Of a DNA stretch of 64,000 nt, positions 11,585 through 24,204 are shown piece by piece (the first letter of the stretch is position 1; each line of letters begins with the position of its first letter). Source of the stretch: Enchytraeus crypticus (lineage: Eukaryota; Annelida; Clitellata; Enchytraeida; Enchytraeidae). Under the pieces are notes generated by a model. That model saw only the letters and a program-made list of their open reading frames with translations. It was not told the origin of the DNA and ran no database searches. The position numbers and the translations under genes are program-made. The stretch covers positions 124,001-188,000 of the forward strand of contig CAJHZI010000444.1 in assembly GCA_905160935.1 (NCBI GenBank), read 5' to 3'.

Positions 11585-12434
11585 TACACTATGTTTTTTA
11601 TAACTGATACCCCAAATTGTTTTAACAATAAATTCGTAAGAAGTGGACAGATGTTCTTGAAATTTACAGCACTTGACCAGCAGCCAATTCTACAAAACAT
11701 AGAGAAATTTCATTTGTATATATTTAATAACGTGAAAGTTATAGTTTCGCGAATATGAGTGGGGTCAGATAGAAATTTCCAATACAGGATTACGGGCGTG
11801 TTACATTTAGCGTAGATTATCTCTATTAAAAAATACTAGCTAACACGCAATCTAAATTTCTGCTACTGCTATTTTGTAGAGCAATCACTTCTTTGCAAAA
11901 CGACGTAAAATACGTGCTGATATGTTCTTAATTGACAAAGTTATTGAACTTTTGTGTATGCATTGCTTGAAGAGAGTAAACGAATAGTCATTTTAACTGT
12001 GGCGCTAGAGGACGCTGCTGCAGTGGCTGCGGTGATAGCAGCAGTGACCAAACATACAATGTATGCATTAAAAGTTAAATAACTTTGTGAATTAAGAATA
12101 TATCAGCACGTATTTTACGTCATTTTGCAAAGAAGTGATTGCTCTGCAAAATAGCATTAGCTGAAATTTTGTGACGTGTTCGCTATTATTTTTATACAGA
12201 TAATTTTACGCTGCATGTAACACGCCCGTAATCCTGTACTGGAAATTTCGTATTTGACCCCACTCCTAATCACAAAACTATAATTTTCACGTTATTTAAG
12301 ATATTCAACCGAAATTTCTCTATGTCTGGTAGAATTGGCTGCTAGTTAATTAACATAAATTTCAAGAACATCGGTCCACTTCTTACGACTTTATTGTTAA
12401 AACAATTTGGGGTATCAGTTATAAAAACACAGTG
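11585..12434. mobile_element. foldback (MITE-like) DNA element, about 850 bp, arms about 385 bp
   Basis: The left end CACTATGTTTTTTATAACTG is answered at the right end by CAGTTATAAAAACACAGTG. Matching continues inward through GGATTACGGGCGTGTTACAT (left 11791) and its complement (right 12217), and on to ACGTAAAATACGTGCTGATA (left 11903) with its complement at 12100. The arms thus run about 11585-11969 and 12053-12434 around a loop of about 85 bases containing GCTGCTGCAGTGGCTGCGG. TA repeats flank both ends, consistent with insertion at TA. There is no transposase frame inside. A partial second copy lies at 60326-60465. Confidence 0.85.
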
Positions 12435-12466
12435 TATATATATATATACATGTATATATATATAAC

Positions 12467-12551
<85 letters not shown>
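12435..12551. repeat. (TA)n microsatellite
   Basis: Long TA run with ACATGT interruptions, directly abutting the right end of the foldback element. Confidence 0.95.
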
Positions 12552-12553
<2 letters not shown>

Positions 12554-12560
12554 TCATTAT

Positions 12561-12718
12561 TCGAGTATCATACCGACATCGCCACTGGCTGGAGCCAGTG
12601 GCGATGTCGGTATGATACTCGACCGCGGATCAGTATGTGCTGGGTTCAAATCCGGGGCTCGCCCGTCACTGACATCGCTTTCAAGTGAGTAAACTGACGT
12701 AAACCTTAGCTTTACCAG
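12561..12718 (+). repeat. SINE-A copy with a duplicated inverted head (30-bp perfect palindrome arms)
   Basis: The SINE body is 12593-12718 with B box GGTTCAAATCC. Its first 30 bases (12593-12622) are present as an exact reverse complement at 12561-12590, separated only by GG. The result is a 62-base near-perfect hairpin at the 5' end of the element. Confidence 0.9.
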
Positions 12719-12744
12719 CTTTATATATATATAAACTATATATG

Positions 12745-13075
12745 TAGTATTAATATGTACAGAGATAAAAAGGATAAACAGGATTGTTTTCTCAGGGAAT
12801 GACGCCCTGCCCAGTAAATGTTAGTTGAAGCTGAGGAAGACATAGGGGGCTCACCTCGTCGTAAACAGAAAACCCGAGAATAATGGTATATCATGTTAGA
12901 TGATTTAAAGATCCACTCGAATGTGGACATGAAGAGGAAAATGGAAAATAAAGATGAATGGAAGGGTTATATACCATGGAACTGCCAGTAGGCAGTGCAC
13001 TGAGAGAGAGATAGAGAGAGAGAGAGATAGGGAGAGAGATAGGGAGAGAGAGAGAGAGAGAGAGAGATACAGAGA
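12745..13075 (+). repeat. LINE-2 3' end with (GA)n tail
   Basis: Includes GAAGCTGAGGAAGACATAGG, the MLDDLKIHS-coding block, the segment for a TEDRE.W...PW-type ending (ATATACCATGGA.CTGCCAGT) and GGCAGTGCACTGAGAGAGAG running into about 60 bases of GA repeat. The reading frame is broken. Confidence 0.8.
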
Positions 13076-13719
13076 TTCTTTGATTAAGCCAGCAGAGCCA
13101 AGCTATGATTATTATCGCAGTGCTCGCTCGTTAGACTCGATTTAAACAGCGCGTAAATATAAAATTTTACATTCTTCCCTCTCTCTCTCTCAATCTTCCT
13201 ATCATATTCAAATGGTTGGCGAGAAGTTATTATTCATATTTTTATGGTCTCCTAAAGAATATGAATCCTTAAAGAATTTCGTTACATCACAAATAATTTT
13301 CTATTCAAAATGTCTTGGAAACTTCAGTTTAAAACATCAATTTAATACAACTGTTCTTCTAACTTCTCAAATTCTGCCTACATATTTACTAAGTAACTCG
13401 CATTTTAGATTTTCCTCTGCAATATTATCTCTCACTAACACTTGCCATTCCTTGACAGTTGAATACGTACCACCAGGTGATCGCAATGTCAAAGACACTT
13501 GCCAGACATATATTTTTAACGGTATAAATGTGCTTTGAATATTTTACGAAGTTAATAGGAATTAATGACAATTTAGTGAGTATAGTGCACGGGGTTTTGT
13601 AGGGGTTTTCAAGTGAAATGATTTAATAAAACTAATAATGAATATTCCACACTTACAGCCTGGTCGTAATTATGTCATTAACCAATAGTGTATGGTCGAT
13701 ATATAGTTGAAATTTAAAA

Positions 13720-13905
13720 TAGAATAAGGGTGTTAAAATAGAATAAGGGTGTTAAAATAGAATAAGGGTGTTAAAATAGAATAAGGATGTTAAAATAGAA
13801 TAAGGGTGTTAAAATAGAATAAGGGTGTTAAAATAGAATAAGGGTGTTAAAATAGAATAAGGGTGTTAAAATAGAATAAGGGTGTTAAAATAGAATAAGG
13901 GTAAG
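13720..13905. repeat. 19-bp minisatellite, about 10 copies
   Basis: Unit TTAAAATAGAATAAGGGTG, nearly identical between copies, one copy with GGATG. Right end decays into AAGGTAAGGTTAAGG. Same unit length as the unrelated array at 21843. Confidence 0.95.
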
Positions 13906-16065
13906 GTAAGGTTAAGGTAGAGTAATTTGAATCATGAAGTTAATCGGAGGATGAAGGTATAATATAAAACGCCCAAAAATCTTAGAAAATTAGTTTTGAA
14001 GAAATTTATGGAAATTGATTGGACCAATTTTAGTACGTATTTGCGTTCATATCGTTTAAATAGTTAAATGCCCTCATAAAAGCTTTTTAATACTACAGTA
14101 ATAGTAGGATAATCGAAATTGCATGCTTTTAAAATTTAAGATTTATACGTATCGTTTGTTTTACTTTGTAAGCCGTACGTACTGTAGAAATAAGCTCCAT
14201 GTTAAGCCAAAGTGTGACAATACCTTTGTAACAATACTGAGAATTCTGTCCATAATGTTGAGTAATTAATTGGCTTACAATTACTTATTTTACGACACCT
14301 CCTGTTTAAAATGTGTTTTGTCTGAGAAAGTTAAAATGTTGCATTAAAAATTACATTTGTTTCTTAGCTTTGCTTATTCCTATGCACGCTCAAATAGTAA
14401 AAAGTTGAGACTAGTCTTTCGCTTTCATTGATTTATAGTAAAAATTATAATGCAACCAGAAATCTGAATCAAACTAGCAAAACGTGTCATTCAGCTTAGA
14501 TGATAAGTAATTTGGCATTATTCACGAGTATTACCCGACTGTTAAAAGAAAGAGAAAACTAATTTTTGGACAAATGAAGTTATCACCAACCGCGACCTGA
14601 TATGAAATCTAAATACCATAATATAATTTCTGAGTTTATAAATTATTTGGAACAAACTAATGTTTAATGATTCCAACAAAACTTTCTTCTAGCGCATGTC
14701 ACACTCGTGCAACTATCGTTGATATTGATACGAACGTGGCTGGGATTCATTTTAAAGGAATTCGGCCAACTGGCAGATTCTGTTCTGCCGAAATATTCAT
14801 GTTTTTCAAGTGAAATATTTCGGTTGGGCACTTCCTGAATTTTGTACGTCGAACGTGTTCACTGCATGTACATCTAGGGGATTTTTCGTCAAAGCTGTCA
14901 TCACTCTGTTAACATTAAAAAACATTTAAGTGATTTCACTGATCTGCTTGTAACAATTTTATTTTGAACTACGTACATTGTAGACACTTTCTGAGGAAGG
15001 CAACGGGAAACCATCTCAGAAGCCATACTTTTCCCAAGCTATAGGCTACGTAATGTATGGATAAGGCATATACTTTGTGAAGAGAATAACTTGTTGATCT
15101 AAGGAGTGCTCTAGTGGAGCGAGAAAGCAGACTTGGCAGTGCACTGAAAGAGAGAGAGAGAGAGACAATTTCACATAAGCAGAGTTTGGTGGGTTAATAA
15201 GAGCATGGCTTCTTTCCAATATAGACTATATATTTTATCTTGATAGCGCAAATTGGCAACAAGCAGCGATATATGATTCTATGGACTCAAAGGTATATCT
15301 CTTTGTTTTGGCTGATATGTGGCATTATGTGCTTAGAATAATTCAGAAAAATTTTGCTTCCAATGCCAACAATGTTTAATAATGCTTAGATAGCTATATG
15401 TAACTTTAGAACTCTTAAAGTAGGATAAGTTTGCCTTGGTCAATATTTTTTAATGTTATCTTACTATTTGCAATCTTGTATTTTTGATTTTCTGCCTGAA
15501 TCTGATGCATTGCTGTGTTATCTGTCATATTGTTACGGTCTGCGGTTTGTCAGATTGATTATGGAAATAAAAGGAATAGATTATTTTTAAAACTTCCAGG
15601 ATATAACTGATATATCGTCGGAATGATTGAAAAAATGCATTACGGAGTTTTAACAGATAAATTGCGGTCAGTCGCTGATATCAGAAACTACCATCTGGTT
15701 CAGGATCCGTCCCAAGCGCTACCAGGAATGAATCTCTGCAGAGGAAGTTAGTGCCATTTGAATCTTTTTTACGGGTCATGGTAGATGCAGACAAAGAAGT
15801 ATTAAAGCTCAGTAAAAGTTCTAATTATTATATTCTGATTATCTCTCATTAGAGCATAAAGTTTAAAAAATCCGAATTAGTTCGCAAGTAGAAGGGCAGA
15901 TAATGATTTGAATAGTTAGCTATGAAATGCGTTAAAGTTTTGGATATAATTTTATCGTAATTACTTCGCAAAATCATAGATACTAAAGCTATAGTATAAC
16001 TTCTATGAAGAAAAAGAGTTTGAGCCCACCTTTACATCATTCAGTCATGGAGTGTAGTAAAAGTG

Positions 16066-16068
<3 letters not shown>

Positions 16069-16122
<54 letters not shown>
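16069..16122. repeat. (TA)n microsatellite
   Basis: TA run with a single ACATAT interruption in otherwise featureless intergenic DNA. Confidence 0.95.
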
Positions 16123-16125
<3 letters not shown>

Positions 16126-16669
16126 CTGATTTTTGAACTCAATAGTCAATAGTGTCTAAGTAGATTAAAGCAAAGATGACAAGGTACCGGGCATTTATCT
16201 AACTTCGACGCTGAAATCACTGGGGTCTTACAGCAACTCTAGCAAATGTAGTAACAAATGTACAGTAGATTAAATAGCATTGAATTGATGGCATTTTAAT
16301 TGTAACTTTCTCAGGTTGACAGTTGACAGCTGAGAGCTATAGTAGTATTTTATTATAATTCACATATAAATGTGGCCAAAATGGTATAAGTTTCTGAATT
16401 ATATGGTTGGTAAGAAGGGCTAATAGACTTGGAAAAAGAATCACAATAGCATGTCTGTATTAAAGTCATACACCCATGCCGTAATCACTCTGATTTATGA
16501 TCATCGCTGATTTATTATCTACTAGAACATCTTCGCAAAACGTCAATATCAAAATCGTTGCTACTGTTAAAGTTCATCTCAACTTAACAAGTTTCATATG
16601 TGTTGAGATTTGCATACTTCCATCTATCGGCGTAAATCGTTTCCATAAAAACCCTCGTACTAGATAAAC

Positions 16670-16945
16670 CTAATGCGTCCCTGACATCATCCTTGTATGA
16701 GGAAAGGGACGTTAAACCTTTATATAATAATTATTATTATTATGTTAGTCGAAGCTGAGGAAGGCACAGGGGACCCACCTCGTCATAAGAAAAATCCCCC
16801 AAGAATAAAGTTATATCAAAAGTAATATTATAGATGATTTACAGATCCACTCGCATATGGACTTGAAGAGGAAAACGTAAGATATACATGAGTGGAGGCT
16901 TTTTATACCACGGACCTGCCAGTAGGCAGTGCACTAAGTAAGTGA
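16670..16945 (+). repeat. SINE-B followed by LINE-2 3' end
   Basis: 16670-16742 carries CCCTGACATCATCCTTGTAT, GAGGAAAGGGACGTTAAACC and an (ATT)n tail. It runs straight into a LINE-2 end (GTCGAAGCTGAGGAAGGCAC ... GGCAGTGCACTAAGTAAG) at 16745-16945, so one element inserted at the edge of the other. Confidence 0.75.
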
Positions 16946-17000
16946 TTATTATTAATGTTTTCAGATTCAGCGTGTGAGACTCACTTATTTACAGTAAGAG

Positions 17001-17514
17001 TTACTGTTTCTCAACGCTTCTCATCTTCTGCTCAATCCAGTCTCTGTAGTTAACAACTCGAGTGTAGACGCCCGCAGTCCCGACCTTACCGCACTCAGAG
17101 GGTCCGGTGCTGACTATTCCTTGCAGATACCAGGTGTTGTTGAAGCGGCACATGAGTGGACCCCCACTATCCCCTCCGCAGGCGTCCTTACCCCCCTCAA
17201 TATTGGCTGCACAGACCATGTTGTCAGTGATGGGAACTTGAAGCCACTTGTGACACAGGAGATTCTGAATGATTGGCACCTCAACTTGCTGAAGCTTATC
17301 TGGGTAAATGTTCTTTAATGCTGTAAATACAGTCCATCATACACGATGATGAGATCAATTAGAATATCTGGATATTTCATGTTTCGAAAAATTGGAGGTT
17401 ATACATGTTTGTTAATAATCTCTTGAGTAAATTAAATTTGCAAAGTTCTACAAAAACCAAAGTGAAAAAATACTACAATCTATAATCAACTGAACAGCTA
17501 TTGAAATTGGAAAT

Positions 17515-17552
<38 letters not shown>

Positions 17553-18139
17553 GGTTTAACGTCCGTTTCCTCATACTACTTTTTATACTACTAAATTTCT
17601 ACATACTACTTTTTGCCTATTTCCATTTGAATTCTGAACTTTTAGAATTACTAAAAATAATAAAACAAATGCACTAGAGACAAACTTGGGAAACTTATAA
17701 AACACAAACCGTCCATTCTTCCGAACCCCGCAGTGGTGCATTTCTCACCGATTATGGGTTGACGTTTCCCAATACAAACCGGTTGTACTTGATTGTCGTA
17801 CTCCACATTTTCCTTGAGATAGATTAGCGCTATATCATCACTGTGTACAATGTTGTCGTACTTGACATGTCTGAAAATCTTTTCCACAGCTACGTCCTTG
17901 CCTCGTTGCAATGGATCATGCTGATTGTACTGCCCAATGGTAACAGTGGCGTATTTAGCATCTAGAATTTTACTAAGATAAGCAACAAATAATATGTTTG
18001 AGTTTTTGGCTTAATTACGATCTAGAGTTTTGTAAATTTCTTGCGTTCTTAACTTATTTAGCATCTAGAATTTTACCACGATAATCAATAAGAACGTTTT
18101 GTAAATTTGTGAGTAATTTGGATGTGTATAATAATAATA

Positions 18140-18179
<40 letters not shown>

Positions 18180-20588
18180 TAATAGTAACTAAAAATAACT
18201 ATAACAGTAAATAAAGAAATAATAAATTATGATAATATAAGTGTATTTAATCTATTTGTTATTTAATTACCCATACGATTATATTGTAAGAGAGAGAGTA
18301 GAGAGAGTATATTACATGCAGTGTGCCGCAGTGATCACCCATCGTTGCTTCAGTAGTGTTCCCCCGCATACGGTGGAACCCACTTGGACCCTAACAAACC
18401 AGGGCCAGGAGTGGGGGGCCGCCTCCCTCCCTCCCACAATTAGACTATCCATGAACCTCTCCTTTGGAGGTCGTTGTCCGCATGGTTCATCCGTGATAGG
18501 GTAGTCAGCTAGATAGATAACAAAATTTTGTATGGTATTTGCTGTGTTTCGATCTAATAAACATTTAGTAATACAATTTAATATTACTAAAATGTTCTAT
18601 AACTAAATGAATAGCTAGCCATCTTTTGTAAGTGCATGAATATCAATAAAGAGCTGACAGATGCCGAACGGTATGTTAGCATTAGCTGAACTAATTGAAA
18701 GCTCTTGATAGATCAGCGGCAAAAATCCACAACCGCTTTAGTAGCTAGATTCATCCTTGTGCGTAAATTGAGTCAAATTAGCATAAATAAATATAATAAA
18801 TTAAATAAATTAGCACAAATGAAGTGGCACTGGGATCAGTTATTACCATGGCTATATATACAGTAGTCGTAGAATTTGTTCTCTTTAGTTCACCTTCTCA
18901 CAAATGTTAACTAATGATTGGGATATATATGTATTTCTCAATTAATCTACCCTGACCATTTTTGATCACCGGACCGGCTTTCGTTTAGGATCTTACTTCT
19001 CCTCACCACCTTTTTATGGCATATTGGTCTGAGTGAATTGATCCGTAGTGATGTGTGCTGTTGGGGACGTCCCTGACATCATCCCTGATTAGGAAACGGA
19101 CGTTAAACTTTTATTAGTATTATAATTTTTATTATTATTGTTATTATTATATAAAGTGTGAAAAAGTCAACCCTTCGGGCTGCAATAATTAATTATTTTA
19201 GCATTTGAAAAGGGGCTGTAATTCCATGTACAACTATCTCTTTACTGATGTAAACATAGGCAGCATGTTTAAATATATTTTGCTGTTTAAACCATTATCA
19301 ATTAATCATAAGAGCACCGCCACATTTTCATCTCTTCAGCAGAAAGTCCAGTTGCTTATTCTACCTAACAATAGTCGTCATCTAAACGATGCTGCACATT
19401 CTCCACTTATTAGAAAAAAGAGAAGGCTCAATGTTGTCATTTCATCGGATCATACATTAAACAAGTGTTTATTTCTACATACCACGAGGCGAAATATACC
19501 AATAGCGGGGTCTCTTCGTACGATGCCTCCTTTTCGCTATATCAAATCGAAACATAGTACAGGAAATTAGCAAGTTTATTAGTCAATTTTTTCAATATAC
19601 ATTTATTATTTTCAAATGAGTAGACATAGAATTTAGGTATCAAAAATTGCATTAAAATTTTAATTTTTACAAGTATATACATGTATATATATATATTTTT
19701 TCTTTACTTGTTAAAATATTATTTAGTTCAGGCAATATTGCATAATGCATTTATTTCTTTAATTAAGGCCAGAAGAGACCATAATCCATTAGAAAACATT
19801 GCATAACAATAGACGAAACTGGTCAAATAAATGTTTACAAATCAAACACAACGGCACAATAATTATGATTACCCTAAAATACCCCTATATATCATATATA
19901 TATATATATATATATTTGTTTATACAAAATACGAAAATAATAAAAGTGACATTTAAGAGAGAAAACCTCACAGAGAAATTAAAAATTGGTAACTGTAACT
20001 CAGAGATCTTAGAGATACGGATAAATAAATAATATTTCTGAGCGTAATAAGCACGAGAGAGTATGAATTCTTTGTATTCGTTCCCAAGAACATCCACAAG
20101 GAATCAATCACAACTTTTGAGAACCTAAGTTATAAAAATCATCCAATAATAAAGCACCCACTTTTGAAGTAATTCTATTTGTATTTTTCCTATTCACAAA
20201 ATATGCTGGTGATTCAAAATCTGCAAAACAACCTACCAATGTATTTTTTTTAAATTTTAGTATCGTTTATTTGTTCAGCACAGCACAGATAATACAAACA
20301 ATAGGAACGTGCATGTAGTTAGATGAACAAATAACAATACGAAAGGGGCTATCATTAAAGAGCCACAGCTCTGTTCGGTAATACCATAATTAGTACCTAT
20401 AGTAGAGTCTGCTTGAGTCTGAAATACAAATAATTCTATTACGTTACCAATTACAGTAAAATATTTGGTAGCCACGAATATTATATTAGTAACAAACGTA
20501 AACGGCTGGTGTACGAACCTGCATCTGAAGGATTATTTATCAAAATCAAAGCAGTGCATAGAAGGAGGATGCACACCGTCGAGTTCAT
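17001..20588 (-). CDS. SP-B: secreted trypsin-like serine protease (family S1), 4 exons, 281 aa
   Basis: Coding exons on the minus strand: 20519-20588, 18316-18508, 17710-17972, 17001-17320 (70+193+263+320 = 846 nt, in frame). The signal exon, about 2 kb from exon 2, reads [17 protein letters not shown]... and ends SDA with donor G|GTTCGT, a weak site. Exon 2 has Cys1 in [22 protein letters not shown] and His57 in TAAHC. Exon 3 carries Asp102 as SDDIALIYL and Cys122/Cys136. Exon 4 has [12 protein letters not shown] with Asp189 and Ser195 and ends with a terminal helix DWIEQKM. The full cysteine set is kept. Trypsin-like specificity is expected; P1 at the activation site is Leu. Acceptor CTTAG|T (17973) was chosen for exon 3 over a nearer AG because only it keeps the frame and matches the sister genes. 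Confidence 0.88.
17517..17575 (-). repeat. SINE-B 3' end with (AAT)n, SP-B intron 3
   Basis: Twelve AAT units followed by AAAGGTTTAACGTCCGTTTC, the complement of the SINE-B terminus. Another (AAT)n tract lies at 18129-18180 in intron 2. Confidence 0.75.
18955..19150 (+). repeat. SINE-B copy with (ATT)n tail, SP-B intron 1
   Basis: Contains GATCACCGGACCGGCTTTCG, GTGATGTGTGCTGTTGGGGA, CGTCCCTGACATCATCC, GAAACGGACGTTAAAC and an ATT-rich tail. Confidence 0.7.
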
Positions 20589-21049
20589 CCTACAGAATTC
20601 TCGCTCCTCCCAATCAGTATTTCAAAGTTCTAATCAGTTACTGGTTGATCTATTAATACTGAAAAGTTAAAATATTATAAATGTGTTATGATCACAATGG
20701 TATAGTAGAATTTAATGCCGTCACAGCTTAAGCATTTACAGTCCTTAGCTTTGCAATCCACTATTCCTTTAAGAGTAGATGCTGTCGAGTCTTGGTCTTC
20801 CTCTTTTCTCCCATTCCTTTTCATTCTTTCTGTATTATATCTTGCAGCAACCTATCCCTACTGTGATATGCACTCAAGCTTTTTCTTTAGTTTTTTTACA
20901 GTATCTTGTTTAATTGCTGCCAGTATCTTGTATCTACAGTATCTTGTTTAATTGAGTAAGTATAAACTATGAGATGCCCTAGATTCCTCTGAGGCTCTAA
21001 CTGTCTCCATATCTGCGTAGGATAGCGTTTAAAACACATTCATACACTG

Positions 21050-21181
21050 GTAAAAGCTGGTAAAGCTAATGTTAACGACAGTTTTCTCACTCGAAAGCGA
21101 TGTCAGTGACGGGCGAGTCCATGATTTGAACACATACTGATCCGCGGTCGAAGATCTTATTGACATCGCCACGGGCTCCAG
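21050..21181 (-). repeat. SINE-A copy
   Basis: Complement of the consensus with GATCCGCGGTCGAAGATCTT and a shortened B-box region. Confidence 0.85.
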
Positions 21182-21842
21182 GCACTGTGAATACACTGAT
21201 ACTAAAATCCAGAAAATACTTGATAATGCTGGTTACTGCATCCTATGTCATATTAAATCGATGGCCTAAGGTATACATTTGTACTAATATTTTGCTTTTC
21301 AAATCAGTAGTGAAGATCTTTTATTCGTCAAATTTGACAACTAAGAAAATTAACAAGTGTCGTACAAAGACCGAAACAGTGCAGAATACGAAACACAAAT
21401 GCAATAACTAAACAATCTTACACTAGAGCGCTTCCACAAAAACTGTTATAGACATTTTGTTTCATATTGCGTAACGTTATTTCGATTAAAGATTGGTAAT
21501 TTGAGTAGTGAGCACTATTGTACTTTTGGGCTAGTCCCTGGTGAGCCCGATACAGTGCATTCACATGATTTATATACGCATTAATTGATCGAATGCTAAA
21601 GTCTAACACAACGCGGTATTAGCCAATAACTTCGCTATCCAGCCTGAAAATATAAATTAATCAGGAATTTTTTGCAAAATACAATTACTAGCGCATTAAA
21701 ATTGAGTAATTAGTTGTCCTCTCTACAGAAATCGCGTAGACCTCTACTTCTCTTTTTTCGATACAGTTAAAGTCTCAAAAACGGTGAAATGGAAAGTTTC
21801 CTATGTCATCGAATCGCCAAGTGAAATCGCCGAGTTACCGGT

Positions 21843-22284
21843 AGATTACAACATTACCGGTAGATTACCACATTACCGGTAGATTACCACATTACCGGTA
21901 GATTACCACATTACCCGTAGATTACCACATTACCAATAGATTACCACATTACCGATATATTACCACATTACCGGTAGATATAACACATTACCGGTAGATT
22001 ACCACAGTAACGGTAGATTACCACATTGCCGATAGATTACCAAAGTAAGGTAGATTACCACATTACCGGTAGATTACCACATTACCCGTAGATTACCACA
22101 TTACCGGTAGATTATCACATTACCGATACATTACCACATTACCGGTAGATTATCACATTACCGGTAGATTACAAAATTACCGGTAGATTATCACATTACC
22201 GATAGATTACCACATTACGGGTAGATTACCCCATTACCGGTAGATTACCACATTACCGATATATTACCACATTACCGGTAATTT
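21843..22284. repeat. 19-bp minisatellite, about 23 copies
   Basis: Unit ACATTACCGGTAGATTACC. Most copies hold the palindrome TACCGGTA; variants carry CCCGTA, CCGATA or CCAATA. Most copies keep exactly 19 bases, so the array is young or homogenised. Confidence 0.95.
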
Positions 22285-22664
22285 GTCGTAAAATACCGGT
22301 AATTGTAACTTTAAAATTGACTATGGGGGTTTAATTTGTGACTTTCTTGAACAATGCTATAGGTAACTTGACGGTAGACATCGAAATTACAAGAACATGA
22401 GCCTAGTCAAGGACAAATAGGTGCATTGTATTTTAGATTTCCTTCATTTGACTCAACTATATTGAGCATTTTTAATACTAGCCTTGCAATTGGTAGCCTT
22501 GGATAGAAATTGCGGTAAACTGGTGATGGTTTCGATTTAATTGTTGAAAACAATTGTAATGTTATCTTATTAACTAAATTAAATGTGAATCTATCTAATT
22601 TTGCATAATATATTTGTAATATCAACTCTTTCAACTAATAGTAAATCTTTAAACTGATTATCTT

Positions 22665-22765
22665 GATTTTGGAATTTGCACCTTTTTTGGGCTTGATTTT
22701 GTCTCAATAGTGCTCGATGTTTTCATTGATGACTGTAGCACTCTTATTGCAGTTGTTGTTGTTGT
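22665..22765 (-). repeat. repeat D copy
   Basis: Complement of GAGTGCTACAGTCATCAATG and AGCACTATTGAGACAAAATC, followed by a (TTG)n/(CAA)n run. Sister copies lie at 39709-39775 and 52081-52200, always next to an AAC/AAT-type simple repeat, suggesting another retroposon end. Confidence 0.75.
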
Positions 22766-22962
22766 TTCACAGAACAATCCCCTCGTTATTTGATTGCCAT
22801 GATGGTATCTAATTACATAATTAATCTTATTACCTAAGAATTTCCAATAAATGACTAGTGAACGAATGAAAATGACAAAGGACAAGACTCTACAGAGATT
22901 CATCGGTTGTATTCGTGTCATGGCAATTGCGGTGCAGGAAATCAGTTACAATGCACAAAATA

Positions 22963-23180
22963 TGGAGCAGTAGCGTAGGGGTAAAATCATGAAGTTTTAA
23001 AAGACAGATCCTGTGGTGACTTGAGCCCTCCTGGGTTCGAATCCCAGCCGCGCTGATCTGAGAATAAACTCTCGGACATTCTCTGGACAGGTTAAACGGA
23101 AATTGTTCTAAATTGCCTAATGGTTTAGACATATGGCAATAAAAGTGATAGATAGTTGATCATTTCACTAAAATGCGCGT
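22963..23180 (+). repeat. SINE-C copy (tRNA-headed)
   Basis: Has an A-box-like TAGCGTAGGGGTAA, a B box GGGTTCGAATCCC, GCCGCGCTGATCTGAGA, and a shared body CTCGGACATTC...CTGGAC...TGGCAATAAAAGTGATAGAT ending GTTGATCATTTCACTA. Copies at 41372 and 51373 agree over some 220 bases, so this is a repeat and not a single tRNA gene. Confidence 0.8.
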
Positions 23181-23752
23181 TAATTTTTTAATTTACTTCC
23201 TGTGCACACAGACGGATATTCCTATTTTTGGTTAGGCCTATCTACTGCACGTAAAATGGTCTTCTAAATTTGAACGATAAATTGCCAAATCATTCTGCTA
23301 ATTGTTTGAGTGTAAAATTTTAAAATATTTAATTTATTGGCTTTTAAGAGACATACTTTCCTTGCTAGTGAGTTTTACGCAAGAGCGCAAAATCTCTTAT
23401 TTTACTTGATATTCATGAGCACGTTTTTGCTATAATTAGTACAAGATTACTGCAGTTGGTCCGTGATTGAAAAATATCAGTATCTGAATCCCGACTCAAA
23501 TGCTTTTATTTCAATTTGTCTATGGTAAAAAATGTACTGAAAAATCCAATCCAAAAGTTGAAAAATTATCTAAAACTCGATTAAAATATACTATAACTTC
23601 AGTCCACTAATGAAAAATGTTAAATAAAAATAAAGATACATGCAGCAAAATCTAATGATATTCTTAAGACCGACAATGAAAATGTAAAATAAAAATAAAA
23701 GCAGCAAATTGTAACCCAGAAGTAAGGAAGCTTTGTAAAGTACGTCGATATG

Positions 23753-24045
23753 TCATCATCATCATTATCATCATCATCACCATCATCATCATATTCATCT
23801 TCTTCCCTTGAATCCCAGCTTAACTCGGGTCGGGATACGAAAAAGTCTTCTCCACTCCTCTATATTTCCATTCGTTTTAAAATTTTGTAGTAAATTCTGG
23901 AGCCTAGGCTCTCACCAACTAATGCCAGTACTGACGTTGGTTTGGATCTAAATAAAAAATATATGATGAGGACGGGCCCTTCTACGTTCCTCAACTCTTG
24001 TCTTAGTCGCCTCTTTAGTATAAGCGGCAGCTTGCTACCGATTAC
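23753..24045 (-). repeat. LINE-J solo 3' end with long (ATC)n tail
   Basis: (CAT)n of about 45 bases, CTTCCCTTGAATCCCAGCTT, TCGGGTCGGGATACGAA and TTCTGGAGCCTAGGCTCTCA, as after the full element at 45205. Confidence 0.75.
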
Positions 24046-24204
24046 CATAATAGAATATTGTTACATATTGACTTGCAATCTAACTCTTGTTGTAAAGGCA
24101 ACTTATTTAGGCCTACATAATATTGATGAATATATGCTTATATGTGCTTAAGCAAACAGAGGCTGCTGGTTTCTTTTAAGAAGAAAATTATATACTGAGA
24201 GAAG

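Larger units (their letters stand above)
10885..17000. other. intergenic between SP-A and SP-B; repeats only
   Basis: Holds a foldback element, TA tracts, a SINE-A with palindromic head, LINE-2 fragments, a 19-bp minisatellite and a SINE-B. The stretch 13906-16060 has no recognisable gene; its only marked feature is a short LINE-2 terminus with (GA)n at 15141-15166. Confidence 0.5.

Noticed and set aside
21840-22290. CRISPR-like regular repeats
   Set aside because: The 19-bp units are contiguous with no spacers and the genome is animal; it is a minisatellite.
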